From Bordetella parapertussis (GTDB lineage Bacteria; Pseudomonadota; Gammaproteobacteria; Burkholderiales; Burkholderiaceae_C): 32,191 nucleotides of DNA. Each line of letters begins with the position of its first letter. Positions within the stretch are counted from its first letter, which is position 1. Positions 16,660-23,457 of this stretch are shown here, one piece after another. The translations under genes were made by a program, and so were the position numbers. The stretch lies in the NCBI GenBank assembly GCA_945878355.1, contig CAMCTC010000052.1, forward strand, positions 1 to 32,191. The letters run 5' to 3'. Below the pieces are notes generated by a model, which made no database searches, had not been told where the DNA came from, and saw only the letters and a list, made by a program, of their open reading frames with translations.

Positions 16660-17745
16660 ATGCCCCGTCCGATCGAAGCCCTGATCCATGCCGACGCGCT
16701 GGCCCACAACCTGGCCCGTGTACGTGCGCAGGCACCTGACGCGAGGGTCTGGGCGGTCGTCAAGGCCAATGCCTACGGTCACGGCCTGGAGCGCGCTTTC
16801 GGGTCGCTGCGATCGGCCGACGGCTTTGCGTTGCTCGACCTGGCCGAGGCCGTGACGCTGCGATCGCTGGACTGGCGCGGCCCGATCCTGCTGCTCGAAG
16901 GCGTGTTCGAAGCGCGCGACCTCGAGTTGTGTTCGCGGCTGAACCTGTGGCATGTGCTGCACAGCGAGCAACAGATCGCCTGGCTGGCGGTGCACAAGAC
17001 GCACCAGCCGCACCGGGTGTTCCTGAAGATGAACAGCGGCATGAACCGCCTGGGTTTCACGCCGACCAGCTTTCGCAGCGCCTGGGCGCGGCTCAACGCA
17101 ATGCCCCAGGTCGACGAGGTCTCGCTGATGACGCATTTCGCCGACGCCGACGCGCCCGCGGGCATCGCCCAGCAGGTCGCCGCGTTCGACCTGGCCACGC
17201 GCGACCTGCCGGGCGAGCGGTCGGTGAGCAACAGCGCTGCGCTGTTGCGCCACCCCGAGCAGGCCTCGGACTGGGTGCGCGCGGGCATCGCGCTGTACGG
17301 CAGTGCACCAGACTATCCGATCAACGACATCACCCACTGGGACCTGCAACCGGCGATGACGCTGCGCTCGCGGCTGATCGGCGTGCAGCAGTTGCAGCCT
17401 GGCGACAGCGTGGGCTATGGCAGCAGCTTCAGGGCCGAGCGGCCGATGCGAATCGGCATCGTCGCCTGCGGCTATGCCGACGGCTACCCGCGCCACTGCG
17501 GCAGCGGCACGCCAGTGCTGGTCGATGGCCGGCGCTGCGTCACCGTGGGCCGGGTGTCGATGGACATGCTCGCGGTCGACCTGTCGACTGTGCCTGCAGC
17601 CGACTTGGGCAGCGAGGTCACGCTGTGGGGGCGCGGGCCGAACGGCAGCCTGCTGGCGATCGACGAAGTGGCACAGGCTGCAGGCACCATAGGCTACGAG
17701 CTGATGTGCGCGCTGGCGCCACGGGTGCCTGTGCACCCAGCCTGA
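16660..17745 (+). CDS. alr: alanine racemase
   Basis: A 361-residue PLP enzyme converting L-alanine to D-alanine for peptidoglycan. The Schiff-base lysine K35 is in [11 protein letters not shown]. The second catalytic base Y253 is in [10 protein letters not shown]. Further family marks are [41 protein letters not shown] and [11 protein letters not shown]. The fold is an N-terminal TIM barrel followed by a C-terminal beta domain. The length is normal. The ATG at 16660 is chosen because family similarity starts at once ([18 protein letters not shown]); the frame extends upstream to 16537, but those 41 residues are Pro/Arg/Ala-rich and unlike any family member. The intergenic region with lplT has a TATAGC box at 16549-16554. 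Confidence 0.95.
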   Translation: MPRPIEALIHADALAHNLARVRAQAPDARVWAVVKANAYGHGLERAFGSLRSADGFALLDLAEAVTLRSLDWRGPILLLEGVFEARDLELCSRLNLWHVLHSEQQIAWLAVHKTHQPHRVFLKMNSGMNRLGFTPTSFRSAWARLNAMPQVDEVSLMTHFADADAPAGIAQQVAAFDLATRDLPGERSVSNSAALLRHPEQASDWVRAGIALYGSAPDYPINDITHWDLQPAMTLRSRLIGVQQLQPGDSVGYGSSFRAERPMRIGIVACGYADGYPRHCGSGTPVLVDGRRCVTVGRVSMDMLAVDLSTVPAADLGSEVTLWGRGPNGSLLAIDEVAQAAGTIGYELMCALAPRVPVHPA

Positions 17746-17755
17746 CCCGGCCCGC

Positions 17756-17761
17756 TACAGT
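17756..17761 (+). promoter_or_regulatory. candidate -10 box of radA, leaderless arrangement
   Basis: TACAGT ends 6 nt before the GTG start of radA at 17768. There is no Shine-Dalgarno sequence between them, so a transcript from here would begin at or next to the start codon. A convincing -35 is not visible. Confidence 0.35.
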
Positions 17762-17767
17762 GCGCCC

Positions 17768-19213
17768 GTGAGCGCACCGTCCAAGAACCCCAAGACCCAG
17801 TACAGCTGCACGGCCTGCGGCGGCATCAGCCCCAAATGGCTGGGCAAATGCCCCGCTTGCAACGAGTGGAACACGCTGGAGGAAACCATCGCCGAGGCCA
17901 GCGGAGGCGCGCGGCACCGCTACCAGTCGCTCGCCAAGGCGCAGCCGGTGGCCACGCTGTCAGAGATAGAAGCCGCCGATGTCGACCGCACCCCCACCGG
18001 CCAGCCCGAGCTCGACCGGGTGCTGGGCGGTGGCATCGTCGAAGGCGGCGTGATCTTGATCGGCGGCGACCCGGGCATAGGCAAGAGCACGCTGCTGCTG
18101 CAGGCGGCCGAGACGCTGTCGGGCCAGCCCGCGCCGGGCCGCTCCCAAGCGGTCGGCTCCACCTCCGGAGGCGGGCCGGGCGGCCCTGGGGGCCAATTTC
18201 TCAAAGTGCTGTACGTCACCGGCGAGGAGTCGGTCGCCCAGGTGGCGCTGCGGGCGCGCAGGCTGGGCCTGTCGGGTGCCCGCCTGCGGGTGATGGCCGA
18301 GATCCAGTTGGAGAAGATCCAGGCTGCGCTGGCCAACGAGCAACCCGCCTTCTGCGTGATCGACTCGATCCAGACCGTCTACTCAGACCAGCTCACCAGC
18401 GCGCCTGGGTCGGTCGCGCAGGTTCGCGAGTGCGCGGCGCAGTTGACCCGCACCGCCAAGGCCAGCGGCTGCGCGATCGTGCTGGTCGGCCATGTCACCA
18501 AGGAGGGCGCGCTGGCCGGGCCACGCGTGCTCGAGCACATCGTCGACACCGTGCTGTATTTCGAGGGCGACACGCATTCCAGCTTCCGGCTGGTGCGAGC
18601 GATCAAGAACCGCTTTGGCGCGGTCAACGAGATCGGCGTGTTCGCGATGACCGAGAAGGGCTTGAAAGGGGTCAGCAACCCGAGCGCGATCTTCCTGTCC
18701 ACGCACGGCGCGCCGGTGCCAGGCTCTTGCGTGCTCGTCACGCTCGAAGGCACGCGCCCGCTGCTGGTCGAGATCCAGGCGCTGGTTGACGCCGGCGGGC
18801 CCAGCCCGCGCCGGCTGTCGGTCGGGCTGGACCGCGACCGGCTGGCGATGCTGCTGGCGGTGCTGCACCGCCACGCCGGTGTCAGCTGCAGCGACCAGGA
18901 CGTTTTCGTCAACGCCGTGGGCGGCGTGCGGATCAGCGAGCCAGCGGCCGACCTGGCGGTGCTGCTGGCGATCCAGGGCAGCTTGCGCGGCAAGGCGCTG
19001 CCCAGTGGCTTTTTCGCTTTTGGCGAGGTCGGGCTGGCGGGCGAGGTGAGGCCGGCGCCGCGCGGCCAGGAGCGGCTCAAGGAAGCCGCGAAACTCGGTT
19101 TTTCGATCGCGCTGGTGCCCAAGGCCAACGCCCCCAAAAAACCGATCGAGGGCCTGACGGTGCATGCTGTCGAGCGCATCGAAGAGGCGATAGACGTGGT
19201 GCGCGGGCTGTGA
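17768..19213 (+). CDS. radA: DNA repair protein RadA (with an unusual insertion)
   Basis: A 481-residue RecA-like branch-migration ATPase. The N-terminal zinc finger has C14, C17, C28 and C31. Walker A GDPGIGKST is at 100-108 and the RadA-specific KNRFG motif at 280-284. The C-terminal part is a Lon-protease-like domain (VFGEVGLAGE-type motif, here FGEVGLAGEVRPAPRG). RadA acts with RecA in processing recombination intermediates. Compared with the E. coli protein there is an extra stretch of about 24 residues (121-144, Pro/Gly/Ser-rich, ending GGGPGGPGG) between the Walker A helix and the LYVTGEES strand. The DNA encoding it (18128-18199) is rich in palindromes. The GTG start at 17768 lies 6 nt after a TACAGT box with no Shine-Dalgarno, so a leaderless mRNA is possible. 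Confidence 0.95.
   Translation: MSAPSKNPKTQYSCTACGGISPKWLGKCPACNEWNTLEETIAEASGGARHRYQSLAKAQPVATLSEIEAADVDRTPTGQPELDRVLGGGIVEGGVILIGGDPGIGKSTLLLQAAETLSGQPAPGRSQAVGSTSGGGPGGPGGQFLKVLYVTGEESVAQVALRARRLGLSGARLRVMAEIQLEKIQAALANEQPAFCVIDSIQTVYSDQLTSAPGSVAQVRECAAQLTRTAKASGCAIVLVGHVTKEGALAGPRVLEHIVDTVLYFEGDTHSSFRLVRAIKNRFGAVNEIGVFAMTEKGLKGVSNPSAIFLSTHGAPVPGSCVLVTLEGTRPLLVEIQALVDAGGPSPRRLSVGLDRDRLAMLLAVLHRHAGVSCSDQDVFVNAVGGVRISEPAADLAVLLAIQGSLRGKALPSGFFAFGEVGLAGEVRPAPRGQERLKEAAKLGFSIALVPKANAPKKPIEGLTVHAVERIEEAIDVVRGL
18128..18199 (+). repeat. palindrome-rich in-frame insertion within radA
   Basis: The DNA contains several short inverted repeats: CCGCT/AGCGG (18139-18143 with 18148-18152), the perfect palindrome CCTCCGGAGG (18162-18171), GGGCC/GGCCC (18173-18177 with 18182-18186) and GGCCC/GGGCC (18182-18186 with 18190-18194). 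It corresponds to the roughly 24 residues absent from E. coli RadA. Its length keeps the frame open. It may be an inserted palindromic repeat unit. Confidence 0.5.
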
Positions 19214-19250
19214 CCGACCCGCGCCCGAACAACTTCAAGAGCAAAACGAG

Positions 19251-19640
19251 ATGAACGCGAAACTGGGATGGGGCCTGGCCTTGCTGGCCACGGCGCTGGG
19301 ATACCACTTCTTTGGCTGGCGCGGCGTCGCACTGGCCGCGTCGGGCATGGTGTTCTGGCTGCTGCTGCAGTTCAGCCGCGCGATGCGGGTGATGAAAGCC
19401 GCTGCCCAGTCGCCGGTCGGCACCGTGCCCAGCGCGGTGATGCTCAACGCCAGGCTGCATGTCGGCATGCCCTTGATGGACATCCTGACGCGAACGCGCA
19501 GCCTGGGCGAGAAGCTCGCCGACGAGCCCGAGACCTGGCGCTGGCGCGACGGCGCAGGCGACAGCGTGCGGGTAGAGCTGATCGCTGGCCGCCTCGCCAG
19601 CTGGACGCTGGAGCGCGGCGAGCCGAACGGATCGGCATGA
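19251..19640 (+). CDS. small conserved membrane protein of unknown function
   Basis: A 129-residue protein. Two closely spaced hydrophobic segments lie in the N-terminal third (about residues 5-20, LGWGLALLATALGYHF, and 24-41, GVALAASGMVFWLLLQF). A soluble C-terminal part of about 85 residues follows, with a small beta-rich region (WRWRDGAGDSVRVELIAG, SWTLERG). I do not recognise a named family. It starts 37 bp after radA with the ATG at 19251, preceded by an A/G-rich stretch (CAAGAGCAAAACGAG), and is probably co-transcribed with radA. Good codon bias and a sensible topology support it as a real gene. A function in DNA repair should not be assumed from position alone. Confidence 0.75.
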   Translation: MNAKLGWGLALLATALGYHFFGWRGVALAASGMVFWLLLQFSRAMRVMKAAAQSPVGTVPSAVMLNARLHVGMPLMDILTRTRSLGEKLADEPETWRWRDGAGDSVRVELIAGRLASWTLERGEPNGSA

Positions 19641-19662
19641 AAAAGGCCCGCCGAAGCGGGCC
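19640..19662 (-). terminator. intrinsic terminator of the PEP-CTERM gene
   Basis: On the minus strand the RNA would form GGCCCGC-UUCG-GCGGGCC (19662-19645; 7-bp GC stem closed by a stable C(UUCG)G tetraloop) followed at once by five U residues (19644-19640). This is a textbook rho-independent terminator 21 bp after the stop codon of the gene at 19684-20229. In the plus direction there is no U tract, although the stem may still impede transcription from the radA side. Confidence 0.85.
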
Positions 19663-19683
19663 GGGGCCTGGCGAGATCCGCGC

Positions 19684-20229
19684 TCAGGCTTGCTTGCGGC
19701 GGCGGGCGATGAATCCCAGCCCGGCCAAGCCGGCGAGCATCATCGCGTAGGTTTCGGGTTCGGGGACGGGCTGGTAAAGCGTCGCGTGAGACAGGTCTTG
19801 CAGCTTGCCGTTCTTGTTGACCGCCGTGCCCGCGGTGCTGTAGATCAACGACGCCACATTGGTGACGCTGCTGTCGTAGTAGTACAGGCTGAACGCGTTG
19901 GCGGCTTTCAGCGCGATCGCGAACGGGCCGCTGACGGTTGGGCTGATGGAGAAACTGCCACCAGTGCTACCTGGCCCACTGACGTCCATGATCTCAAGCC
20001 AGCCACTGAGACCCGACAGGTTGGTGAGTTCAGCGTAGACATCGGCGTCCTGGTTCTTGTTGTTGCCGGCCCAAGCACCAGAACAGTTTGAGGCATTGAC
20101 CGTGGTGTCCAGCACAGAGCAGGTCGGTGGAATCGCAGTGCTCAGCGCAGCCTGGGCCGGCGCGCCGATCAGAGCCGACAAGGCCACTGCCATGCCAGCG
20201 ATGGCGGGCGTCGAAAGTTTGAAGCGCAT
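19684..20229 (-). CDS. exported PEP-CTERM sorting domain protein
   Basis: A 181-residue protein. It has an N-terminal signal peptide (basic MRFK, hydrophobic core to about residue 22, cleavage near APAQA-A at 27-28) and a C-terminal PEP-CTERM signal (VPEPETYAMML, then a hydrophobic stretch and RRRKQA; residues 155-181). The mature part is Ser/Thr/Asn-rich with predicted beta structure and two cysteines (C37, C49) that may form a disulphide. PEP-CTERM proteins are processed by an exosortase (EpsH/XrtA) and are linked to exopolysaccharide and cell-surface attachment. No exosortase gene is in the window. The ATG at 20229 has AAGGA about 8-9 nt upstream. The gene stands alone with its own terminator. 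The specific role is unknown. Confidence 0.9.
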   Translation of the reverse strand: MRFKLSTPAIAGMAVALSALIGAPAQAALSTAIPPTCSVLDTTVNASNCSGAWAGNNKNQDADVYAELTNLSGLSGWLEIMDVSGPGSTGGSFSISPTVSGPFAIALKAANAFSLYYYDSSVTNVASLIYSTAGTAVNKNGKLQDLSHATLYQPVPEPETYAMMLAGLAGLGFIARRRKQA

Positions 20230-20450
20230 GTTGAATGTTCCTTAGGAAGTCGATCGCAAGAAAAGCCCTGCAAAGTCATCGTGAAGGCGGTGTCCAAGAA
20301 AAACTTGACCGTTGTCGAGGTCCCTTTGAAGCCGCGACCGCCAGTCCTCCAACCCAGGGGGGTGCCCAGCAGCGCGGCAGGTCAGGTGCTGAATGCCCTG
20401 ACACCGACCGACCAATCAGCGGCGGTCGGGAGCGTCGTCCCGATGGCCCC

Positions 20451-20456
20451 TAAAAT
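20451..20456 (+). promoter_or_regulatory. candidate -10 box of ilvE
   Basis: TAAAAT (five of six consensus bases) lies 58 nt before the ilvE ATG. The -35 region 17 nt upstream is GC-rich without a clear match. The 20230-20450 stretch otherwise holds no supportable gene. Confidence 0.4.
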
Positions 20457-20514
20457 CCCGCCCAGACCGCATCCCGCGACAACCCTAGAAGCTTTCTGCT
20501 GAGGAGACTTTCCC

Positions 20515-21438
20515 ATGTCCATGTCCGACCGCGATGGCAAGATCTGGATGGATGGGCAGATGGTCGAATGGCGCGACGCCAAGATCCATGTGCTGACCCA
20601 CACCTTGCACTACGGCTGCGGCGCCTTCGAAGGCGTGCGGGCTTACAACACCGCCCACGGCACTGCGATCTTCCGCCTGCCCGAGCACACCGAGCGGCTG
20701 TTCAACAGCGCCAAGATCCTGCGCATGAAGATCCCGTTCACACCCGAGCAGGTGATGGACGCGCAGCGGGCGGTGGTTCGCGAAAACAAGCTCGAGAGCT
20801 GCTACCTGCGCCCGCTGGTCTGGATCGGCGACGAAAAGCTAGGCGTCTCGCCCAAAGGCAACACCATCCACCTGATGGTCGCCGCCTGGCCTTGGGGCGC
20901 TTACCTGGGCGAGGAAGGGCTGGCGCGCGGCATCCGCGTCAAGACCAGCAGCTTCACCCGCCACCATGTCAACATCACGATGACCCAGGCCAAGGCGGTG
21001 AGCAACTACACCAACTCGATCCTGGCCAACATGGAAGTCACCGACGAGGGCTACGACGAAGCGCTGCTGCTCGACTCGTCGGGCTTCGTCAGCGAAGGCG
21101 CTGGCGAGAACATCTTCATCATCAAAAAGGGCGTGGTCTACACGCCTGACCTGTCGGCCGGTGCGCTCAACGGCATCACCCGCGACACCATCCTGGCGAT
21201 CTGCAGCGACCTGGGCCTGAAGCTGATCGAAAAGCGCATCACCCGCGACGAGGTCTACATCAGCGACGAGGCCTTTTTCACCGGCACCGCCGCCGAGGTC
21301 ACACCGATCCGCGAGTTGGACCGGATCGAGCTCGGCGCGGGTTCGCGTGGACCGATCACCGAGAAGATTCAGGCCGCGTTCTTCGACATCGTCAACGGCC
21401 GCAATCCCAAGTACGCCGCCTGGCTGACCAAGGTCTGA
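20515..21438 (+). CDS. ilvE: branched-chain amino acid aminotransferase
   Basis: A 307-residue fold-type IV PLP aminotransferase catalysing the last step of valine, leucine and isoleucine synthesis and the first of their breakdown. The PLP lysine is K160 in TMTQAKAVSNY, the same position as in E. coli IlvE. Other marks are HYGCGAFEGVRAYN, FRLPEHTERL, YLRPLVW, the fold-type IV signature with E194 in FVSEGAGENIF, and FFTGTAAEVTPI. The start is the ATG at 20515, with AGGAG 8 nt upstream; a second ATG two codons later is less well placed. The CHCC zinc-finger gene follows after 5 bp and is likely co-transcribed. Confidence 0.96.
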   Translation: MSMSDRDGKIWMDGQMVEWRDAKIHVLTHTLHYGCGAFEGVRAYNTAHGTAIFRLPEHTERLFNSAKILRMKIPFTPEQVMDAQRAVVRENKLESCYLRPLVWIGDEKLGVSPKGNTIHLMVAAWPWGAYLGEEGLARGIRVKTSSFTRHHVNITMTQAKAVSNYTNSILANMEVTDEGYDEALLLDSSGFVSEGAGENIFIIKKGVVYTPDLSAGALNGITRDTILAICSDLGLKLIEKRITRDEVYISDEAFFTGTAAEVTPIRELDRIELGAGSRGPITEKIQAAFFDIVNGRNPKYAAWLTKV

Positions 21439-21443
21439 GTGCG

Positions 21444-21647
21444 ATGAGCAAACCCGCCAACGTGATCGAGGTCGGCGCCAAGGACCTGCAAGGCCCTGGC
21501 GTGCTGACCTGCCCCAACACCAAGACGGCGCTGTGGAGCGAGCACCCGCGGGTCTTCATCGACGTCGCGACCACCGGCGAAGGCAAGTGCAGCTACTGCG
21601 GCACGGTTTACCGGCTCAAGGCCGGCGAGAAGCTGCACGCACACTGA
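21444..21647 (+). CDS. CHCC-type zinc-finger protein (NDUFS6-like)
   Basis: A 67-residue protein with zinc ligands C23 (LTCPN), H34 (SEHPRVF), C49 and C52 (CSYCGTVY), the arrangement of the zf-CHCC family. That family includes the mitochondrial complex I accessory subunit NDUFS6. Bacterial stand-alone members are common in proteobacteria and their role is not established, though an association with Fe-S or respiratory complex assembly has been proposed by analogy. The ATG at 21444 lies 5 bp after the ilvE stop with no strong ribosome binding site of its own, suggesting translational coupling. The gene is followed by two GC palindromes. Confidence 0.9.
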   Translation: MSKPANVIEVGAKDLQGPGVLTCPNTKTALWSEHPRVFIDVATTGEGKCSYCGTVYRLKAGEKLHAH

Positions 21648-21656
21648 GCGCCCCGA

Positions 21657-21689
21657 GGCCGGCCGACGCCGGCCGCCCCCCATGGGGGG
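21657..21689. repeat. pair of GC palindromes between the zinc-finger gene and purU
   Basis: The first is a hairpin GGCCGGC-CGAC-GCCGGCC (21657-21674, 7-bp stem). The second is the perfect palindrome CCCCCCATGGGGGG (21676-21689). Neither is followed by a T tract, so they are not typical intrinsic terminators. They resemble the short palindromic intergenic elements common in Burkholderiales genomes; that comparison is from general knowledge and was not searched. Confidence 0.6.
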
Positions 21690-21749
21690 TCAAGCCGCCA
21701 AGCCACCTTTACTTGAGCGCCCAGAGACCGTCGGCCGGCAGGGCCTGCC

Positions 21750-21755
21750 TACAAT
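21750..21755 (+). promoter_or_regulatory. candidate -10 box of purU, leaderless arrangement
   Basis: TACAAT (five of six consensus bases) ends 8 nt before the purU ATG at 21764. No Shine-Dalgarno sequence lies between, so transcription would start 1-3 nt before the ATG. The -35 position (21727-21732, ACCGTC) is poor. Confidence 0.45.
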
Positions 21756-21763
21756 CCTGCGTC

Positions 21764-22648
21764 ATGCCGCGATCCCAAGAATTCGTCCTCACCCTGGCCT
21801 GCCGCGACACCACCGGCATCGTCTACGCCGTCTCGGGCCTGCTGTTCCAGGCCGGCTGCAACATCATCGATTCTCAGCAGTTCGGCGACGTGCAGGGCGA
21901 GGACGCGACGGGCTTGTTCTTCATGCGCGTGCACTTCGCTGCGCCGCCTCAGTTGATGGGCGAAGGCATGCTCGAGAACCTGTTCTCGCATGTGCGCAAG
22001 CAATACGGCATGGATGCGCAATTCCACCCCGTGGCGCACAAACCGCGCTTGCTGCTGATGGTCAGCCAGCACGGCCATTGCCTGAACGACTTGCTGTTTC
22101 GCTGGCAGAGCGGGCAGTTGAACGTCGACATCCGGGCCATCGTCTCGAACCACAGCACCTACGCCGAACTGGCCCGCGGCTACGGCATCGATTTCCACCA
22201 CCTGCCGCTGGCCAAGGGCAGCGACGCGGCGGCCAAGCGGGCGCAAGAGCAGACGGTCGAAGCGCTGGTCGACGCCGAGCGCATCGACCTGGTGGTGCTG
22301 GCGCGCTACATGCAGATCCTCAGCCCGGCGTTCTGCAACGCGCTCAAGGGCCGGCTGATCAACATCCACCACAGCTTTTTGCCCAGCTTCAAGGGTGCCA
22401 AGCCTTATTTCCAGGCCCATGCGCGCGGCGTCAAGCTGATCGGCGCGACGGCGCACTATGTCACCGCCGACCTCGACGAAGGCCCGATCATCGAGCAGGA
22501 TGTCGAGCGGGTCGACCACTCGATGTCGGCCGAGCAGATCACCGCGGTCGGCCGCGATGTCGAGTGCGTGGTGCTGGCGCGCGCAGTGCGCTGGCATGTC
22601 GAGCACCGGGTGCTGATGAACGGCCACAAGTCGGTGATTTTCCGCTGA
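21764..22648 (+). CDS. purU: formyltetrahydrofolate deformylase
   Basis: A 294-residue enzyme hydrolysing 10-formyl-THF to THF and formate, which balances one-carbon pools and supplies formate to PurT. There is an N-terminal ACT regulatory domain (about 7-85: LACRDTTGIVYAVSGLLFQAG as its core, with the family's NIIDSQQF). The C-terminal formyltransferase domain has the catalytic triad N200, H202 and D238 (LINIHHSFLPS and ADLDEGPI), spaced as in other 10-formyl-THF hydrolases and GART enzymes. The frame stays open upstream to 21533, but that part is shadow. The ATG at 21764 fits the family start and sits just after a TACAAT box with no Shine-Dalgarno. Confidence 0.96.
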   Translation: MPRSQEFVLTLACRDTTGIVYAVSGLLFQAGCNIIDSQQFGDVQGEDATGLFFMRVHFAAPPQLMGEGMLENLFSHVRKQYGMDAQFHPVAHKPRLLLMVSQHGHCLNDLLFRWQSGQLNVDIRAIVSNHSTYAELARGYGIDFHHLPLAKGSDAAAKRAQEQTVEALVDAERIDLVVLARYMQILSPAFCNALKGRLINIHHSFLPSFKGAKPYFQAHARGVKLIGATAHYVTADLDEGPIIEQDVERVDHSMSAEQITAVGRDVECVVLARAVRWHVEHRVLMNGHKSVIFR

Positions 22649-22697
22649 GCATGCGCGCTTTCCTGCTGCGCGACCCGATCTCGCGCCTGCGGTGCTC

Positions 22698-22715
22698 GCC
22701 GTACGGGTGTACGGC
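22698..22715. repeat. short perfect hairpin after purU
   Basis: GCCGTAC-GGGT-GTACGGC: 7-bp perfect stem (22698-22704 with 22709-22715) and 4-nt loop. It lies 49 bp after the purU stop in a 130-bp intergenic stretch. It lacks a T tract and could be an RNA stabiliser or a small dispersed palindrome. Confidence 0.5.
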
Positions 22716-22778
22716 TGCGCTCCTCGACACAATCTCGGACCGCTCGCGACGAAAATCGCACATGCTCAGACCCACGCC

Positions 22779-23228
22779 ATGACGAGAACGACACCGCAGA
22801 CTGCGCATTTGATGGCTTCGCCTGACGACGTCGAGGCGCAGTTCTACGAGGCACTGCGCGAGGCCGACATCGACAAGCTGATGGCGCTGTGGGCCGACGA
22901 CGACGAGGTGTTCTGCGTCCACCCGGGCGGCCCGCGCGTGGTCGGACCCAGGGCGATCCGGGTCGCTTTCGAAGCGATGTTCGGCAACGGCCGCATCAAC
23001 GCCCACCCCGAGCGGCTGCGCAAGCTGCACACGCTGGACGCCGCGGTGCACAACCTGGTCGAGCGCATCGAGCTGCAGACCGACGCCGGGCTGCGCGTGG
23101 GCTATGTACTCGCGACCAATGTCTACCTCAAGACGGCGCTGGGCTGGCGCATCGTGGCCCACCATGCCAGCCCGGGCACGCCGCACGAGACACCCGAGGT
23201 CGTCGAGGCGCCGGCGGTGCTGCATTGA
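22779..23228 (+). CDS. NTF2-like/SnoaL-like domain protein
   Basis: A 149-residue protein with the alpha+beta cone pattern of the NTF2 superfamily. Helix DDVEAQFYEALREADIDKLM is the domain opening (quoted up to its Met), followed by LWADDDEVFCVHPGGPRVVGPRAIRVA in parts, and strands in LRVGYVLATNVYLKT and WRIVAHHASPG. The closing HHAS motif is typical of stand-alone SnoaL_3/DUF4440-like proteins. Members are enzymes or ligand binders of mixed function, so no reaction can be assigned. The ATG at 22779 is chosen; ATG at 22812 is an alternative, and the frame is also open upstream to 22692. The order purU, this gene, hydrolase on one strand suggests a loose cluster. Confidence 0.82.
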   Translation: MTRTTPQTAHLMASPDDVEAQFYEALREADIDKLMALWADDDEVFCVHPGGPRVVGPRAIRVAFEAMFGNGRINAHPERLRKLHTLDAAVHNLVERIELQTDAGLRVGYVLATNVYLKTALGWRIVAHHASPGTPHETPEVVEAPAVLH

Positions 23229-23241
23229 ATCCCCCCCCGAA

Positions 23242-23377
23242 GCGCCTTCGGCGCCTCCAGCCACGGGGGCCGAGCCCGGGCGTTCAAGGTTCAGTGGACC
23301 TTGAACGCCTGGCGAGGGGGCGGGCCGCAAGGCACGCCGCGGCCTGCAAGGCACGCCAGTGGCCCGGCGAAGCCGGG
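23242..23377. repeat. cluster of inverted and direct repeats between two genes
   Basis: Contained elements: GCGCC-TTC-GGCGC (23242-23254); a 12-bp perfect inverted repeat GGCGTTCAAGGT/ACCTTGAACGCC (23279-23290 with 23298-23309, 7-nt loop); a 12-bp direct repeat GCAAGGCACGCC (23327-23338 and 23346-23357); and CCCGGC-GAA-GCCGGG (23363-23377). No T tract follows any stem. The arrangement looks like a composite palindromic intergenic element rather than a terminator. Confidence 0.6.
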
Positions 23378-23457
23378 TCCACGGCGTCCGCTGAATTGAG
23401 CGTGACGGGTGCGTCTGGGGTGTTGTGCGCCGGCAGAGACGACTGAAGGCCCGGCTG

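Noticed and set aside
20281..20502. 73-codon open frame just before ilvE, considered as a leader peptide or small gene
   Set aside because: It starts with GTG, is Pro-rich without family features, has no run of branched-chain codons and no attenuator hairpin with a T tract follows. It also contains the candidate ilvE -10 box.
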